Source: Chloroflexota bacterium
GTDB lineage: Bacteria; Chloroflexota; UBA6077
Reading direction: 5' to 3'
Assembly (NCBI GenBank): GCA_023380955.1
Contig: JAMCTB010000215.1
Coordinates: 1-5,831, forward strand
DNA: 5,831 nucleotides
Below the pieces are notes generated by a model. The model had not been told where the DNA came from. It ran no database searches and saw only the letters and a list, made by a program, of their open reading frames with translations. Of the stretch, positions 1 through 5,346 are shown piece after piece (position 1 is the first letter of the stretch; each line of letters begins with the position of its first letter). The position numbers were made by a program, and so were the translations under genes.

Positions 1-616
1 TCTGCTGAGACTCCAGGATATGGTCGCGCATGGACTCTTCGGCCGCCGCGCCGTCGCGCGACTCCAACGCATCTATGATCCTCAGGTGGTGCTCGAGGGA
101 ACGCATCTGATGGTGGACGTTGGCGGTCCCCAGAACCCGGGAGACGTCGAGGTTCAGGAGCTCCAGGATGGACCGAAGCCGCTCGTTGCCACAGTGGCGA
201 CGGATGCAGGCGTGGAGATCGAGGTAGTCGGCAACGATACCGGTGCGAGGGGGCGTCGGGGGAACGTGCCCGGCCCGCAAGCGTGAGATCTCCTCGCGGG
301 GGAAGTTCTCTGTCGCCAGTCGAGCCGCGAGAGGCTCCAGGGCAAGGCGGATCTGGAAGACCTCTCGGATGTCACCGATGGTGATGCCGGCTATTATGGT
401 GCCCTTCTTGGGCAACGTCTGGACCAGCCCCTCCTGACCCAGGCGACGCAGGGCCTCCCGCACGGGCGTCCGGCTCACCCCCAACCGCTGAGCCAGCGCT
501 TCCTCCTGGATCATCGAGCCGGGTCTCGCTTTGAGGGACACGATGTCGGCCTTGATCGCGTCGTAGACACTGTCAGCCCGGGAGCTACGGTGCGAGTGCT
601 CCTTTGGCGCGGCCAT
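1..616 (-). CDS. GntR family transcriptional regulator, FCD (FadR C-terminal) subfamily, partial
   Basis: A DNA-binding repressor or activator that probably senses a small carboxylate-like metabolite; the effector cannot be read from the sequence. The frame is open from ATG at 616 to the left edge, giving 205 residues with the C-terminus missing. Residues about 14-80 form a GntR winged helix-turn-helix: QEEALAQRLGVSRTPVREAL at 37-56, followed by RRLGQEGLV and a wing with KKGTIIAG at 70-77. Residues about 85 onward form the helical FCD domain, with H135, N144, E175-H176 and M196-R-D-H199 in the places where family members carry metal or ligand contacts. The start is supported by GGAGGG (minus strand, 629-624) 7 nt upstream. 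The gene is divergent from crtB and has a perfect dyad just upstream, suggesting autoregulation. Oddities: the segment before H135 looks short, and the aspartate usually four residues before that histidine is a tyrosine. The family call is firm; the target genes are unknown. Confidence 0.9.
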   Translation of the reverse strand, partial: MAAPKEHSHRSSRADSVYDAIKADIVSLKARPGSMIQEEALAQRLGVSRTPVREALRRLGQEGLVQTLPKKGTIIAGITIGDIREVFQIRLALEPLAARLATENFPREEISRLRAGHVPPTPPRTGIVADYLDLHACIRRHCGNERLRSILELLNLDVSRVLGTANVHHQMRSLEHHLRIIDALESRDGAAAEESMRDHILESQQ

Positions 617-631
617 CAACTACCCTCCAAT

Positions 632-656
632 TGATGCATACCTGTTGTATGCATCA
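632..656. promoter_or_regulatory. Probable GntR operator: perfect 10-bp inverted repeat
   Basis: TGATGCATAC (632-641) and GTATGCATCA (647-656) are exact reverse complements separated by CTGTT. The dyad starts 16 bp upstream of the left GntR gene's start codon and just before its ribosome binding site. GntR/FCD dimers usually bind short dyads of this kind next to their own genes, so autoregulation is the simplest reading. The perfect symmetry is seen directly; the protein that binds it is inferred. Confidence 0.75.
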
Positions 657-666
657 CCGTGGCGCG

Positions 667-695
667 ATTCAACCACCTGCCGGAGTCCGTGTCAA
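667..695 (-). promoter_or_regulatory. Candidate sigma70-type promoter of the left GntR gene
   Basis: On the minus strand a perfect -35 TTGACA (695-690) is followed after 17 bp by TTGAAT (672-667), which matches four of six bases of the -10 consensus. Transcription would then start at about position 660, with the operator dyad immediately downstream. An overlapping alternative uses TTGAAT (672-667) as the -35 and TACAAC (649-644) as the -10, again with 17-bp spacing, which places the -10 inside the dyad. Either arrangement would let a repressor bound at 632-656 block transcription. Confidence 0.5.
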
Positions 696-821
696 TACTT
701 TTCATCAGCCATAACAAGACGGCATGGGCCAGGAGATTGTGCATTGCGACGTGCTATGGACAACCAGGCTCTCCACGGCTGCCGCCACACCGCCCCCGTC
801 TACCACAAATGTCGTACGTCC

Positions 822-835
822 CCACGATTTCGTGG
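822..835. promoter_or_regulatory. Short dyad upstream of crtB, possible operator
   Basis: CCACGA (822-827) and TCGTGG (830-835) are exact reverse complements around a 2-bp centre, about 147 bp before the crtB start. The size and shape suit a dimeric regulator site, but no factor can be named, and a dyad this short can occur by chance in a region of this length. Confidence 0.25.
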
Positions 836-981
836 AGATGCGCACCGGTAGAAAGCCGTCCTTTTCTCGTATGGACGGGCCGTCTTCCGGATGATGCGGG
901 GGAAGGCCCGCGAGTGGCAGCCTATCCACTGGGGACCAACGGGACACACGGAAACGTCCCTCCGCGGATGGGAGGCCTGAC

Positions 982-1935
982 ATGGCAGTCGGTGCGTACT
1001 CGAGTCGATGGGAATACCCGCTGCTGGCCCGAGCCTACGCCGGGTCGCGTTCGGACGCGGACTACGCCTGCGTGGCTCTTCGAGACAGGCAGGCGCTGGA
1101 GCGCGCCTACGCGCACTGCGATGCCATGACCCACGCCAACAGTCGGTCCTTCTACCTTGCCAGCAGCTTGGTGCCGGCCGAGAAGCGTCGGGCCCTCAGG
1201 GCGCTCTATAGCTTCTGCAGGGCCACCGACGACATCGTCGACCGGCAGGGCGAAGGCGTCGAGGCAGCGCTGGCACGGTGGCGCCGGAGAGCGATGTCGC
1301 CAGATCCAGGCCTCGACGACCCGGTCGCCGTGGCCTGGACGGATGCACGGCTGCGCTACCGCATCCCCTCGCGATACGCGGAACAGTTGATCGACGGCGT
1401 TGGGCGCGACCTGCGGCAGAAGCGGTACGCCACCTTCGAGGAGCTGGCCCTGTACGCATACGGCGTGGCCTCCACCGTCGGTCTGATGAGTATGCACATC
1501 CTGGGGTTCATCGGCGAGGAAGCCATCCCCTACGCCGTCAAGCTCGGCGTAGCCCTGCAGATCACCAACATCCTCCGCGACGTGGGCGAGGATTGGCGCG
1601 CGGGTCGGGTGTACCTTCCGGCCGAGGAACTGGCTGCCTACGGGCTGTCGGAGGAGGACGTCGCCGCCGGCCGGGTGGACCATCGATGGAGGGAGTTCAT
1701 GCGTTTCCAGGTCGACCGCAACCGCCGCCTGTATGCGGAGGCGTGGCCCGGCATTGCCATGCTGAGCAGGGATGGGCGGCTCGCCGTCGCGGCTGCGGCG
1801 GAGTTCTACCGGGCGATCCTGGGAGACATCGAGGCCCACGACTACGACGTTTTCCACCGCCGCGCCCACGTGAGCGGCTGGGGCAAGCTGCGAAGGCTGC
1901 CGGGACTCTGGTGGCGCTGCCGGAACGAGGGATAG
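982..1935 (+). CDS. crtB: 15-cis-phytoene synthase CrtB
   Basis: Condenses two geranylgeranyl diphosphates head to head, through prephytoene diphosphate, to 15-cis-phytoene: the first committed step of C40 carotenoid synthesis, at the membrane surface. The 317-residue length is usual. The squalene/phytoene synthase fold is clear: [15 protein letters not shown] at 51-65, [13 protein letters not shown] at 75-87 with the first Asp-rich motif DDIVD at 83-87, GVGRDL at 139-144, and the second Asp-rich motif in NILRDVGED at 196-204, followed by [10 protein letters not shown]. The two Asp-rich motifs bind the diphosphates through Mg2+, so the enzyme should be active. ATG 982 is chosen because GGGAGG (970-975) lies 6 nt upstream. 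It is first in a crtB-crtY unit with one base between the genes. The squalene synthase relatives HpnC/HpnD share this fold, but the crtY and crtI neighbours favour phytoene synthase. Confidence 0.95.
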   Translation: MAVGAYSSRWEYPLLARAYAGSRSDADYACVALRDRQALERAYAHCDAMTHANSRSFYLASSLVPAEKRRALRALYSFCRATDDIVDRQGEGVEAALARWRRRAMSPDPGLDDPVAVAWTDARLRYRIPSRYAEQLIDGVGRDLRQKRYATFEELALYAYGVASTVGLMSMHILGFIGEEAIPYAVKLGVALQITNILRDVGEDWRAGRVYLPAEELAAYGLSEEDVAAGRVDHRWREFMRFQVDRNRRLYAEAWPGIAMLSRDGRLAVAAAAEFYRAILGDIEAHDYDVFHRRAHVSGWGKLRRLPGLWWRCRNEG

Positions 1936-1936
1936 C

Positions 1937-3088
1937 ATGGAGAAGTACGACCTCGTCATCGCGGGGAGCGGCGCGGCCGGCCTGACCCTGGCCCACTGCC
2001 TGGCGCACAGCCCGCTGGGTGACCGGTCGATATTGATCGTGGATAGGGACACCAAGGACAGGAACGACCGGACCTGGTGCTTTTGGACCGATCGCCCGAC
2101 CCGCTTCGACAGCATCGTCCACCGCTCCTGGGATCGCCTGCACTTCGCAGCGGACGGATTCCAGCGGACCATCTCCCTGGAGCCCTATCGCTACCAGATG
2201 ATTCGCGGCATAGACTTCTACCGCTTCGTCAGGCAGGATCTTTCGGGACGGCCGAACGTGGAGTTCCTCCGGGGAACGGTCCAGCGGATCGACGACGGCC
2301 CCGACGGCGCCCGGGTGCAGGTGGATGGGATGGAATACCGCGGCAGGTGGGTCTTCGATAGCCTGTTCGACCTGTCGCAGCTCGGGCCTCGTCCTTCCAG
2401 GTACCATCGCCTGCTCCAGCAGTTCAAGGGTTGGGAAATCGAGACGCCGGAGAGCCGGTTCGACCTGGGGGCGGCCACCTTCCTGGACTTTCGCACGCCG
2501 CAGAAGGGCGCGGTCCGTTTCTTCTACCTGCTGCCCCTCTCGGAGCGCAGGGCGCTGGTGGAGTACGTTGCCTGCGCGGCGAACCCCCTCCTCCCGGGCG
2601 AGGCCGAGGAGGCATTCAGGGATTACGTGGGGAGCGCATTGGGGATCGACGGCTACCGCATCCTTGCCCGGGAAGGCGGCGTCAGCCCCATGACGGACCA
2701 ACCCTTTTCCCGGCGGATCGGGCAGAGCGTCCTGGCCATCGGGGTTCGGGGTGGGAGGGTCAAGCCCTCCACGGGCTTCGCCTTCACCCGCATCCAGCAG
2801 GACTCGTCCGCCGTCGTCCGGTCGCTGTCACGGTCGGGCCATCCCTTCGAGCTACCGCCCGATTCCCGCCGCTACCGGCTGTACGACTCCCTCATGCTGC
2901 AGATCATCTCTCGCCATGGAGAGCGGGTGAAGTCCATGTTCGCCACCCTGTTCGAGAACAACCCCATCCAGCGGGTTCTCCGCTTTCTGGACGAAACAGG
3001 CTCGCCCTGGGAGAACCTCCTGCTGATCGCCTTTCTGCCGGATCCCCTCTTCCTGCGAGCACTGCTTCGCCTCCCCCTCAAGCCGTAG
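1937..3088 (+). CDS. crtY: Lycopene beta-cyclase, CrtY type
   Basis: A flavoprotein that cyclises the psi-ends of lycopene to beta-ionone rings without net redox change, giving gamma- and/or beta-carotene. At 383 residues it has normal CrtY length. Visible in order: N-terminal dinucleotide-binding GSGAAG at 10-15, NDRTWCFW at 43-50, FKGWEIET at 163-170, FLDFR at 182-186, FFYLLPLSERRALVEY at 195-210, SPMTD at 250-254, and GVRGGRVKPSTGFAFTRIQ at 269-287. E209 in LVEYV corresponds to the essential acid of the FLEET-like motif; the next-but-one residue is Val where Thr is usual. The start follows the crtB stop by one base (TAGCATG), with GAGGG at 1927-1931 inside the end of crtB, so translation is probably coupled. 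The stop overlaps the 3' end of the convergent crtI gene by 11 bp. An epsilon-cyclase or one-end (monocyclase) activity cannot be excluded from sequence. Confidence 0.9.
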   Translation: MEKYDLVIAGSGAAGLTLAHCLAHSPLGDRSILIVDRDTKDRNDRTWCFWTDRPTRFDSIVHRSWDRLHFAADGFQRTISLEPYRYQMIRGIDFYRFVRQDLSGRPNVEFLRGTVQRIDDGPDGARVQVDGMEYRGRWVFDSLFDLSQLGPRPSRYHRLLQQFKGWEIETPESRFDLGAATFLDFRTPQKGAVRFFYLLPLSERRALVEYVACAANPLLPGEAEEAFRDYVGSALGIDGYRILAREGGVSPMTDQPFSRRIGQSVLAIGVRGGRVKPSTGFAFTRIQQDSSAVVRSLSRSGHPFELPPDSRRYRLYDSLMLQIISRHGERVKSMFATLFENNPIQRVLRFLDETGSPWENLLLIAFLPDPLFLRALLRLPLKP

Positions 3089-4604
3089 CTGCCACCGGTC
3101 TCGACGGAGCGGGGAGGAGGGCAGCAGACTCTTTCAGGATTCGCTCTGTCGTGAGGCGGGCAGAGAGGAGCACCATGGGCAGGCCGGTGCCCGGGTGTGT
3201 GCCGGCCCCGGCGAAGTAGAGGTTGCGGTAGCGGCTGTGCCGGTTCTGCGGCCGCAGATAGCCCACCTGCATGAAGTTGTGGCTGAGCCCGAAGGCAGCG
3301 CCCTTCGACAGGTTGTATCTGGACTGCCAGGACAGCGGCGTGTATGCGACCTCGAACTTGAGGTGCTTGTCTAGATTTGCCACACCTGCTGAAGCCAGTC
3401 GCTGCAGGACGAACGAGCGAGCCCGCTGCCGCAGGGCCGGCCAGTCCTGGCGGGTGGACTCGTCCAGGTGGCCGACCGGGACCAGCACCATCAGGGTGTC
3501 CTGTCCGGCGGGGGCCGCTGAGGGATCGATGCGAGCGGGGGCGTGGACGTAGAAACTGGGCACCTCGGGAAGGGTCTTGTCCCGAAAGATTCTGTCGAAG
3601 CTGGCCCTGTAGTCGCCCGCCAGGAAGATGTTGTGGGCCCCCAGCTGGGGGTACGCTCGGTCCACTCCCCAGTAGAAGGTGATGGCCGAACAGGTGTGCT
3701 TCTTCCGAGCCATGCGGTCGCCCTCCGCCCTGTCCGGCAGCAGCTGCTGGTAGACGTAGGGCAGATCGGCGTTGGCCACGACCACGTCGGCTGCCAGGCG
3801 CAGGCCACCTTCCGCCCGCACGCCGGTAGCCCGGTTCCCCTGCACCTCGATCTGCTCCACCGCCGTGTCGTACAGGAACCGGACGCCGTGGGCCTCGGCC
3901 ACGGACGCCAGACTTTCGATCACCCGGTACATCCCGCCCGCCGGGAACCAGACCCCCTCCGCCAGTTCCGCATACTGAAGTAGGGAGTAGGTAGCGGGTG
4001 CATCGTAGGGACTGAGGCCCAGATACATGTTCTGGAAGGTGAAGGCCTCCTTGAGGTGGGAATCCCGGAAGTAGTTGCCGACGTTGTCGTAGTGCTTGAC
4101 CAGCGCCTTCATCTGAAAGAGGAGAGGCAGGTTACCGGGGCTGAAGTAATCCAGCAGGTTGTAGAAGTTGCGACCGACGAAGCGTTCCAGGGAGAGGTGG
4201 TAGTTCAGGTGCCCCTCGGCCAGGTAGCGCATCAGGCCACCGAAGCTGCCCGGCTCGATCCCCTCCAGCTGCCCCCGCATCGCCTCCATATCCCCGGTCA
4301 AGGCCAACCGGACGCCGTCGTCGAAGCTGATTTGGTAAGTCGGGTCCACCCGACGAAGCTCCAGGTGATCCTCCATCCGCTCGCCCAGGGCCGCGTAGGT
4401 CTCCGCGAACAGTTGAGGCATCAGGAAGAGCGTGGCGCTTACGTCGAAGCGATGACCATCGCGGAGGATCCGGTCGCACCGCCCTCCAGGGGCTGAGTTC
4501 TTTTCCAGCACCGTGACCTGGAAACCGTTGCGCGCCAGGAGGGCAGCCGTGGCGATGCCCCCGATGCCGGCACCGACAACTACAGCGGTGGGTCGTGCGT
4601 ACAT
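3078..4604 (-). CDS. crtI: Phytoene desaturase, CrtI family
   Basis: FAD-dependent, membrane-associated desaturase expected to convert phytoene to lycopene, linking CrtB to CrtY. From ATG 4604 it has 508 residues, normal for CrtI. Seen: dinucleotide-binding GAGIGG at 11-16 with E34 at the end of the second strand, GGRC at 40-43, GHRFD at 50-54, GVWFPAGGM at 217-225, and the C-terminal flavin signature GAGTHPGTGLPMVLLSAR at 466-483. That signature reads PGTGLPMV where the classical CrtI form is closer to PGAGIPGV, so the exact desaturation product is less certain than the family. A GTG in frame at 4649 would add 15 residues (MSNRHRPRI...) but has a poorer ribosome site; ATG 4604 sits just before the conserved beta strand and follows a strong purine-rich site. 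The gene converges on crtY, and their 3' ends overlap by 11 bp. CrtD- or CrtN-like activities are alternatives. Confidence 0.9.
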   Translation of the reverse strand: MYARPTAVVVGAGIGGIATAALLARNGFQVTVLEKNSAPGGRCDRILRDGHRFDVSATLFLMPQLFAETYAALGERMEDHLELRRVDPTYQISFDDGVRLALTGDMEAMRGQLEGIEPGSFGGLMRYLAEGHLNYHLSLERFVGRNFYNLLDYFSPGNLPLLFQMKALVKHYDNVGNYFRDSHLKEAFTFQNMYLGLSPYDAPATYSLLQYAELAEGVWFPAGGMYRVIESLASVAEAHGVRFLYDTAVEQIEVQGNRATGVRAEGGLRLAADVVVANADLPYVYQQLLPDRAEGDRMARKKHTCSAITFYWGVDRAYPQLGAHNIFLAGDYRASFDRIFRDKTLPEVPSFYVHAPARIDPSAAPAGQDTLMVLVPVGHLDESTRQDWPALRQRARSFVLQRLASAGVANLDKHLKFEVAYTPLSWQSRYNLSKGAAFGLSHNFMQVGYLRPQNRHSRYRNLYFAGAGTHPGTGLPMVLLSARLTTERILKESAALLPAPSRPVAATA

Positions 4605-4608
4605 GGTT

Positions 4609-4618
4609 CCTCTCCCTC
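4609..4618 (-). promoter_or_regulatory. Ribosome binding site that decides the crtI start
   Basis: On the minus strand GAGGGAGAGG (4618-4609) ends 4 nt before ATG 4604, with its GGGAG core about 7 nt away. This double purine tract is much better than anything before the in-frame GTG at 4649, so the shorter crtI start is preferred. Confidence 0.7.
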
Positions 4619-4922
4619 GGACGATTCTGGGTCGATGGCGGTTGCTCACCTATCCCACCCACAGGGTACTGGGGGCGTCCTTTCCTGCCATCGGCGCAAC
4701 AGCGGATTCTCCCTACGCAAAAAGGATGGCCCCACCAACGGTCCTTTCTGCAGCCAATGCGGTAGCGGTCTACGCATAATGTCGTAGGGTAGATTGGCGG
4801 GGGTTTCAGGATGAGGCCGACGGCATGTTTGGCGGCTCCGAGGACGTGAGGCTTGTGCAACACTGGAAATGAGCCAGGCAACTCCCATCTCACGAGCGCT
4901 GGAACTGAGGCAGGACATACAG

Positions 4923-4948
4923 AAGCCCGCCGGCATTCCGGCGGGCTT
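4923..4948 (-). terminator. Perfect GC-rich hairpin, probable terminator after the tRNA remnant
   Basis: AAGCCCGCCGG (4923-4933) and CCGGCGGGCTT (4938-4948) form an exact 11-bp stem with a 4-nt loop. On the minus strand the hairpin begins at the final A of the CCA of the tRNA-Pro remnant, a typical tRNA-terminator arrangement, and is followed by a weak T-containing tail (TTCTGTATGT). On the plus strand no T tract follows. It would also insulate crtI from transcription entering from the right. Confidence 0.65.
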
Positions 4949-4996
4949 GGTCGGGCGAGTGGATTTCAACCACCAGCTTCAGCGTCCCGAACGACA
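4948..4996 (-). pseudogene. Degenerate tRNA-Pro(CGG), anticodon arm to CCA end only
   Basis: Read on the minus strand from 4996, the sequence gives an anticodon arm with loop TTCGGGA (4991-4985; anticodon CGG at 4989-4987), then 5 nt, a 5-nt variable loop, a T arm with stem GGTGG/CCACT, loop TTGAAAT (4969-4963), acceptor strand CGCCCG, discriminator A and CCA (4950-4948). The spacing from anticodon loop to T loop is exactly that of a tRNA, and TCGTTCGGGACG matches known tRNA-Pro(CGG) anticodon arms. It looks non-functional: invariant C56 of the T loop is G (4967), the acceptor 3' strand is 6 instead of 7 nt, the anticodon stem has a mismatch and wobble pairs, and no matching 5' acceptor strand or D arm is recognisable to the right. 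It may be a decayed gene or a tRNA 3'-end copy left by an integrated element. Confidence 0.6.
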
Positions 4997-5052
4997 GATT
5001 AGAGCATCAAGTCCACAGGCATTCGATGTCACCTGCTATTGCACGTACAGTC

Positions 5053-5078
5053 TGATCGCCCCACGTGGTCGGCGATCA
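5053..5078. repeat. 26-bp inverted repeat, possible operator or hairpin
   Basis: TGATCGCC (5053-5060) and GGCGATCA (5071-5078) are exact reverse complements around a 10-bp centre that itself contains the palindrome CCACGTGG (5061-5068). It lies about 270 bp upstream of the right GntR gene. No T tract follows on either strand, so a regulator site is somewhat more likely than a terminator. Its role is unknown. Confidence 0.4.
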
Positions 5079-5209
5079 CTGCTGGCATCGACTGCTGGAC
5101 ATTGCGAGACCCACCACTGCGTTACATCGCATCGACTTCACTAGTGGCTACAGGACAGATGAGTTCCTCCATGGTGAGGCTCATGCCCCCGGTCGCCACC
5201 CGATAGAGC

Positions 5210-5254
5210 TACCCTACCGCAGCCCATTTCTTGTAGACTATATCCTGTAGGGTA
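5210..5254. repeat. Inverted GTAGGGTA pair, third copy at 4784-4791
   Basis: TACCCTAC (5210-5217) and GTAGGGTA (5247-5254) are exact reverse complements, and a further direct copy of GTAGGGTA lies at 4784-4791, upstream of crtI. The right copy sits in a partial dyad, ATATCC-TGTA-GGGTAT (5240-5255), with one arm mismatch. Three copies of an 8-mer within one intergenic region suggest binding sites shared by crtI and the right regulator, but this is weak evidence. Confidence 0.3.
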
Positions 5255-5262
5255 TTCCCTGT

Positions 5263-5272
5263 TGCACGTGCA
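5263..5272. promoter_or_regulatory. TGCACGTGCA palindrome, with related TGCACGTA copies at 5040 and 5303
   Basis: A perfect 10-bp palindrome 75 bp before the right GntR start. Two related, imperfect copies (TGCACGTACA at 5040-5049 and TGCACGTACT at 5303-5312) flank it. Repeated short palindromes just upstream of a GntR gene are candidates for its own operators. Nothing in the sequence proves binding. Confidence 0.3.
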
Positions 5273-5346
5273 GCCGCGGGTAGTCGGGCCGCGACGGTCC
5301 ACTGCACGTACTCACAGTTTCCCGAAAGGCAGACGAATCGTTCATC

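Larger units (their letters stand above)
617..981. other. Divergent intergenic region between left GntR gene and crtB
   Basis: This 365-bp stretch carries the GntR promoter and operator at its left end. The rest, about 285 bp, holds no gene I can support: short open frames here have no recognisable protein and run into crtB in the wrong frame. It contains a 14-bp dyad at 822-835 and small GC-rich hairpin options at 856-884 (CCGTCC at 856-861 against GGACGG at 873-878, or GACGG at 874-878 against CCGTC at 880-884). I see no convincing -35/-10 pair for crtB, so its promoter cannot be placed. The crtB ribosome binding site GGGAGG is at 970-975. Confidence 0.6.
4605..5346. other. 742-bp intergenic region between crtI and right GntR gene
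   Basis: No protein gene is convincing here; the open frames are short, without ribosome sites or recognisable residues. The crtI leader and promoter must lie in the left part, but no clear -35/-10 pair is visible. The middle holds the tRNA-Pro remnant and hairpin (4923-4996). The right part holds a 26-bp dyad (5053-5078), copies of GTAGGGTA and copies of TGCACGT. The many dyads suggest regulatory sites for the two divergent genes plus decayed DNA. Confidence 0.6.

Noticed and set aside
922..2172. Long minus-strand open frame (416 codons) opposite crtB and the start of crtY
   Set aside because: It lies antisense to two unmistakable enzymes, has low-complexity high-GC residue content with no family motif, and no ribosome site; it is the usual shadow of GC-rich coding DNA.
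1697..2701. Minus-strand open frame (334 codons) opposite crtB and crtY
   Set aside because: Same reasoning: antisense to conserved coding sequence, no recognisable domain.
2431..3219. Plus-strand open frame (262 codons) overlapping crtY and the crtI 3' end
   Set aside because: Wrong frame within crtY; Pro/Arg/Gly-rich translation without motifs.
3543..3983. Plus-strand open frame (146 codons) opposite crtI
   Set aside because: Antisense to the conserved CrtI middle and C-terminal parts; no independent support.
4605..4649. GTG start for crtI at 4649
   Set aside because: It adds 15 poorly conserved-looking residues before the beta strand and has a weaker ribosome site than ATG 4604.
4132..4893. 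Minus-strand open frame (253 codons) spanning the crtI start and upstream region
   Set aside because: Out of frame with crtI over its conserved N-terminus; the translation is Arg/Pro-rich with no domain.
4869..5144. Plus-strand small open frame across the hairpin and tRNA remnant
   Set aside because: No ribosome site, and the sequence is better explained by the hairpin and tRNA-like segment.
617..5346. CarH/LitR-type light-response operator or cobalamin riboswitch upstream of the crt genes
   Set aside because: I saw no TGTACA-type dyad repeats and no B12-box-like segment in either intergenic region.
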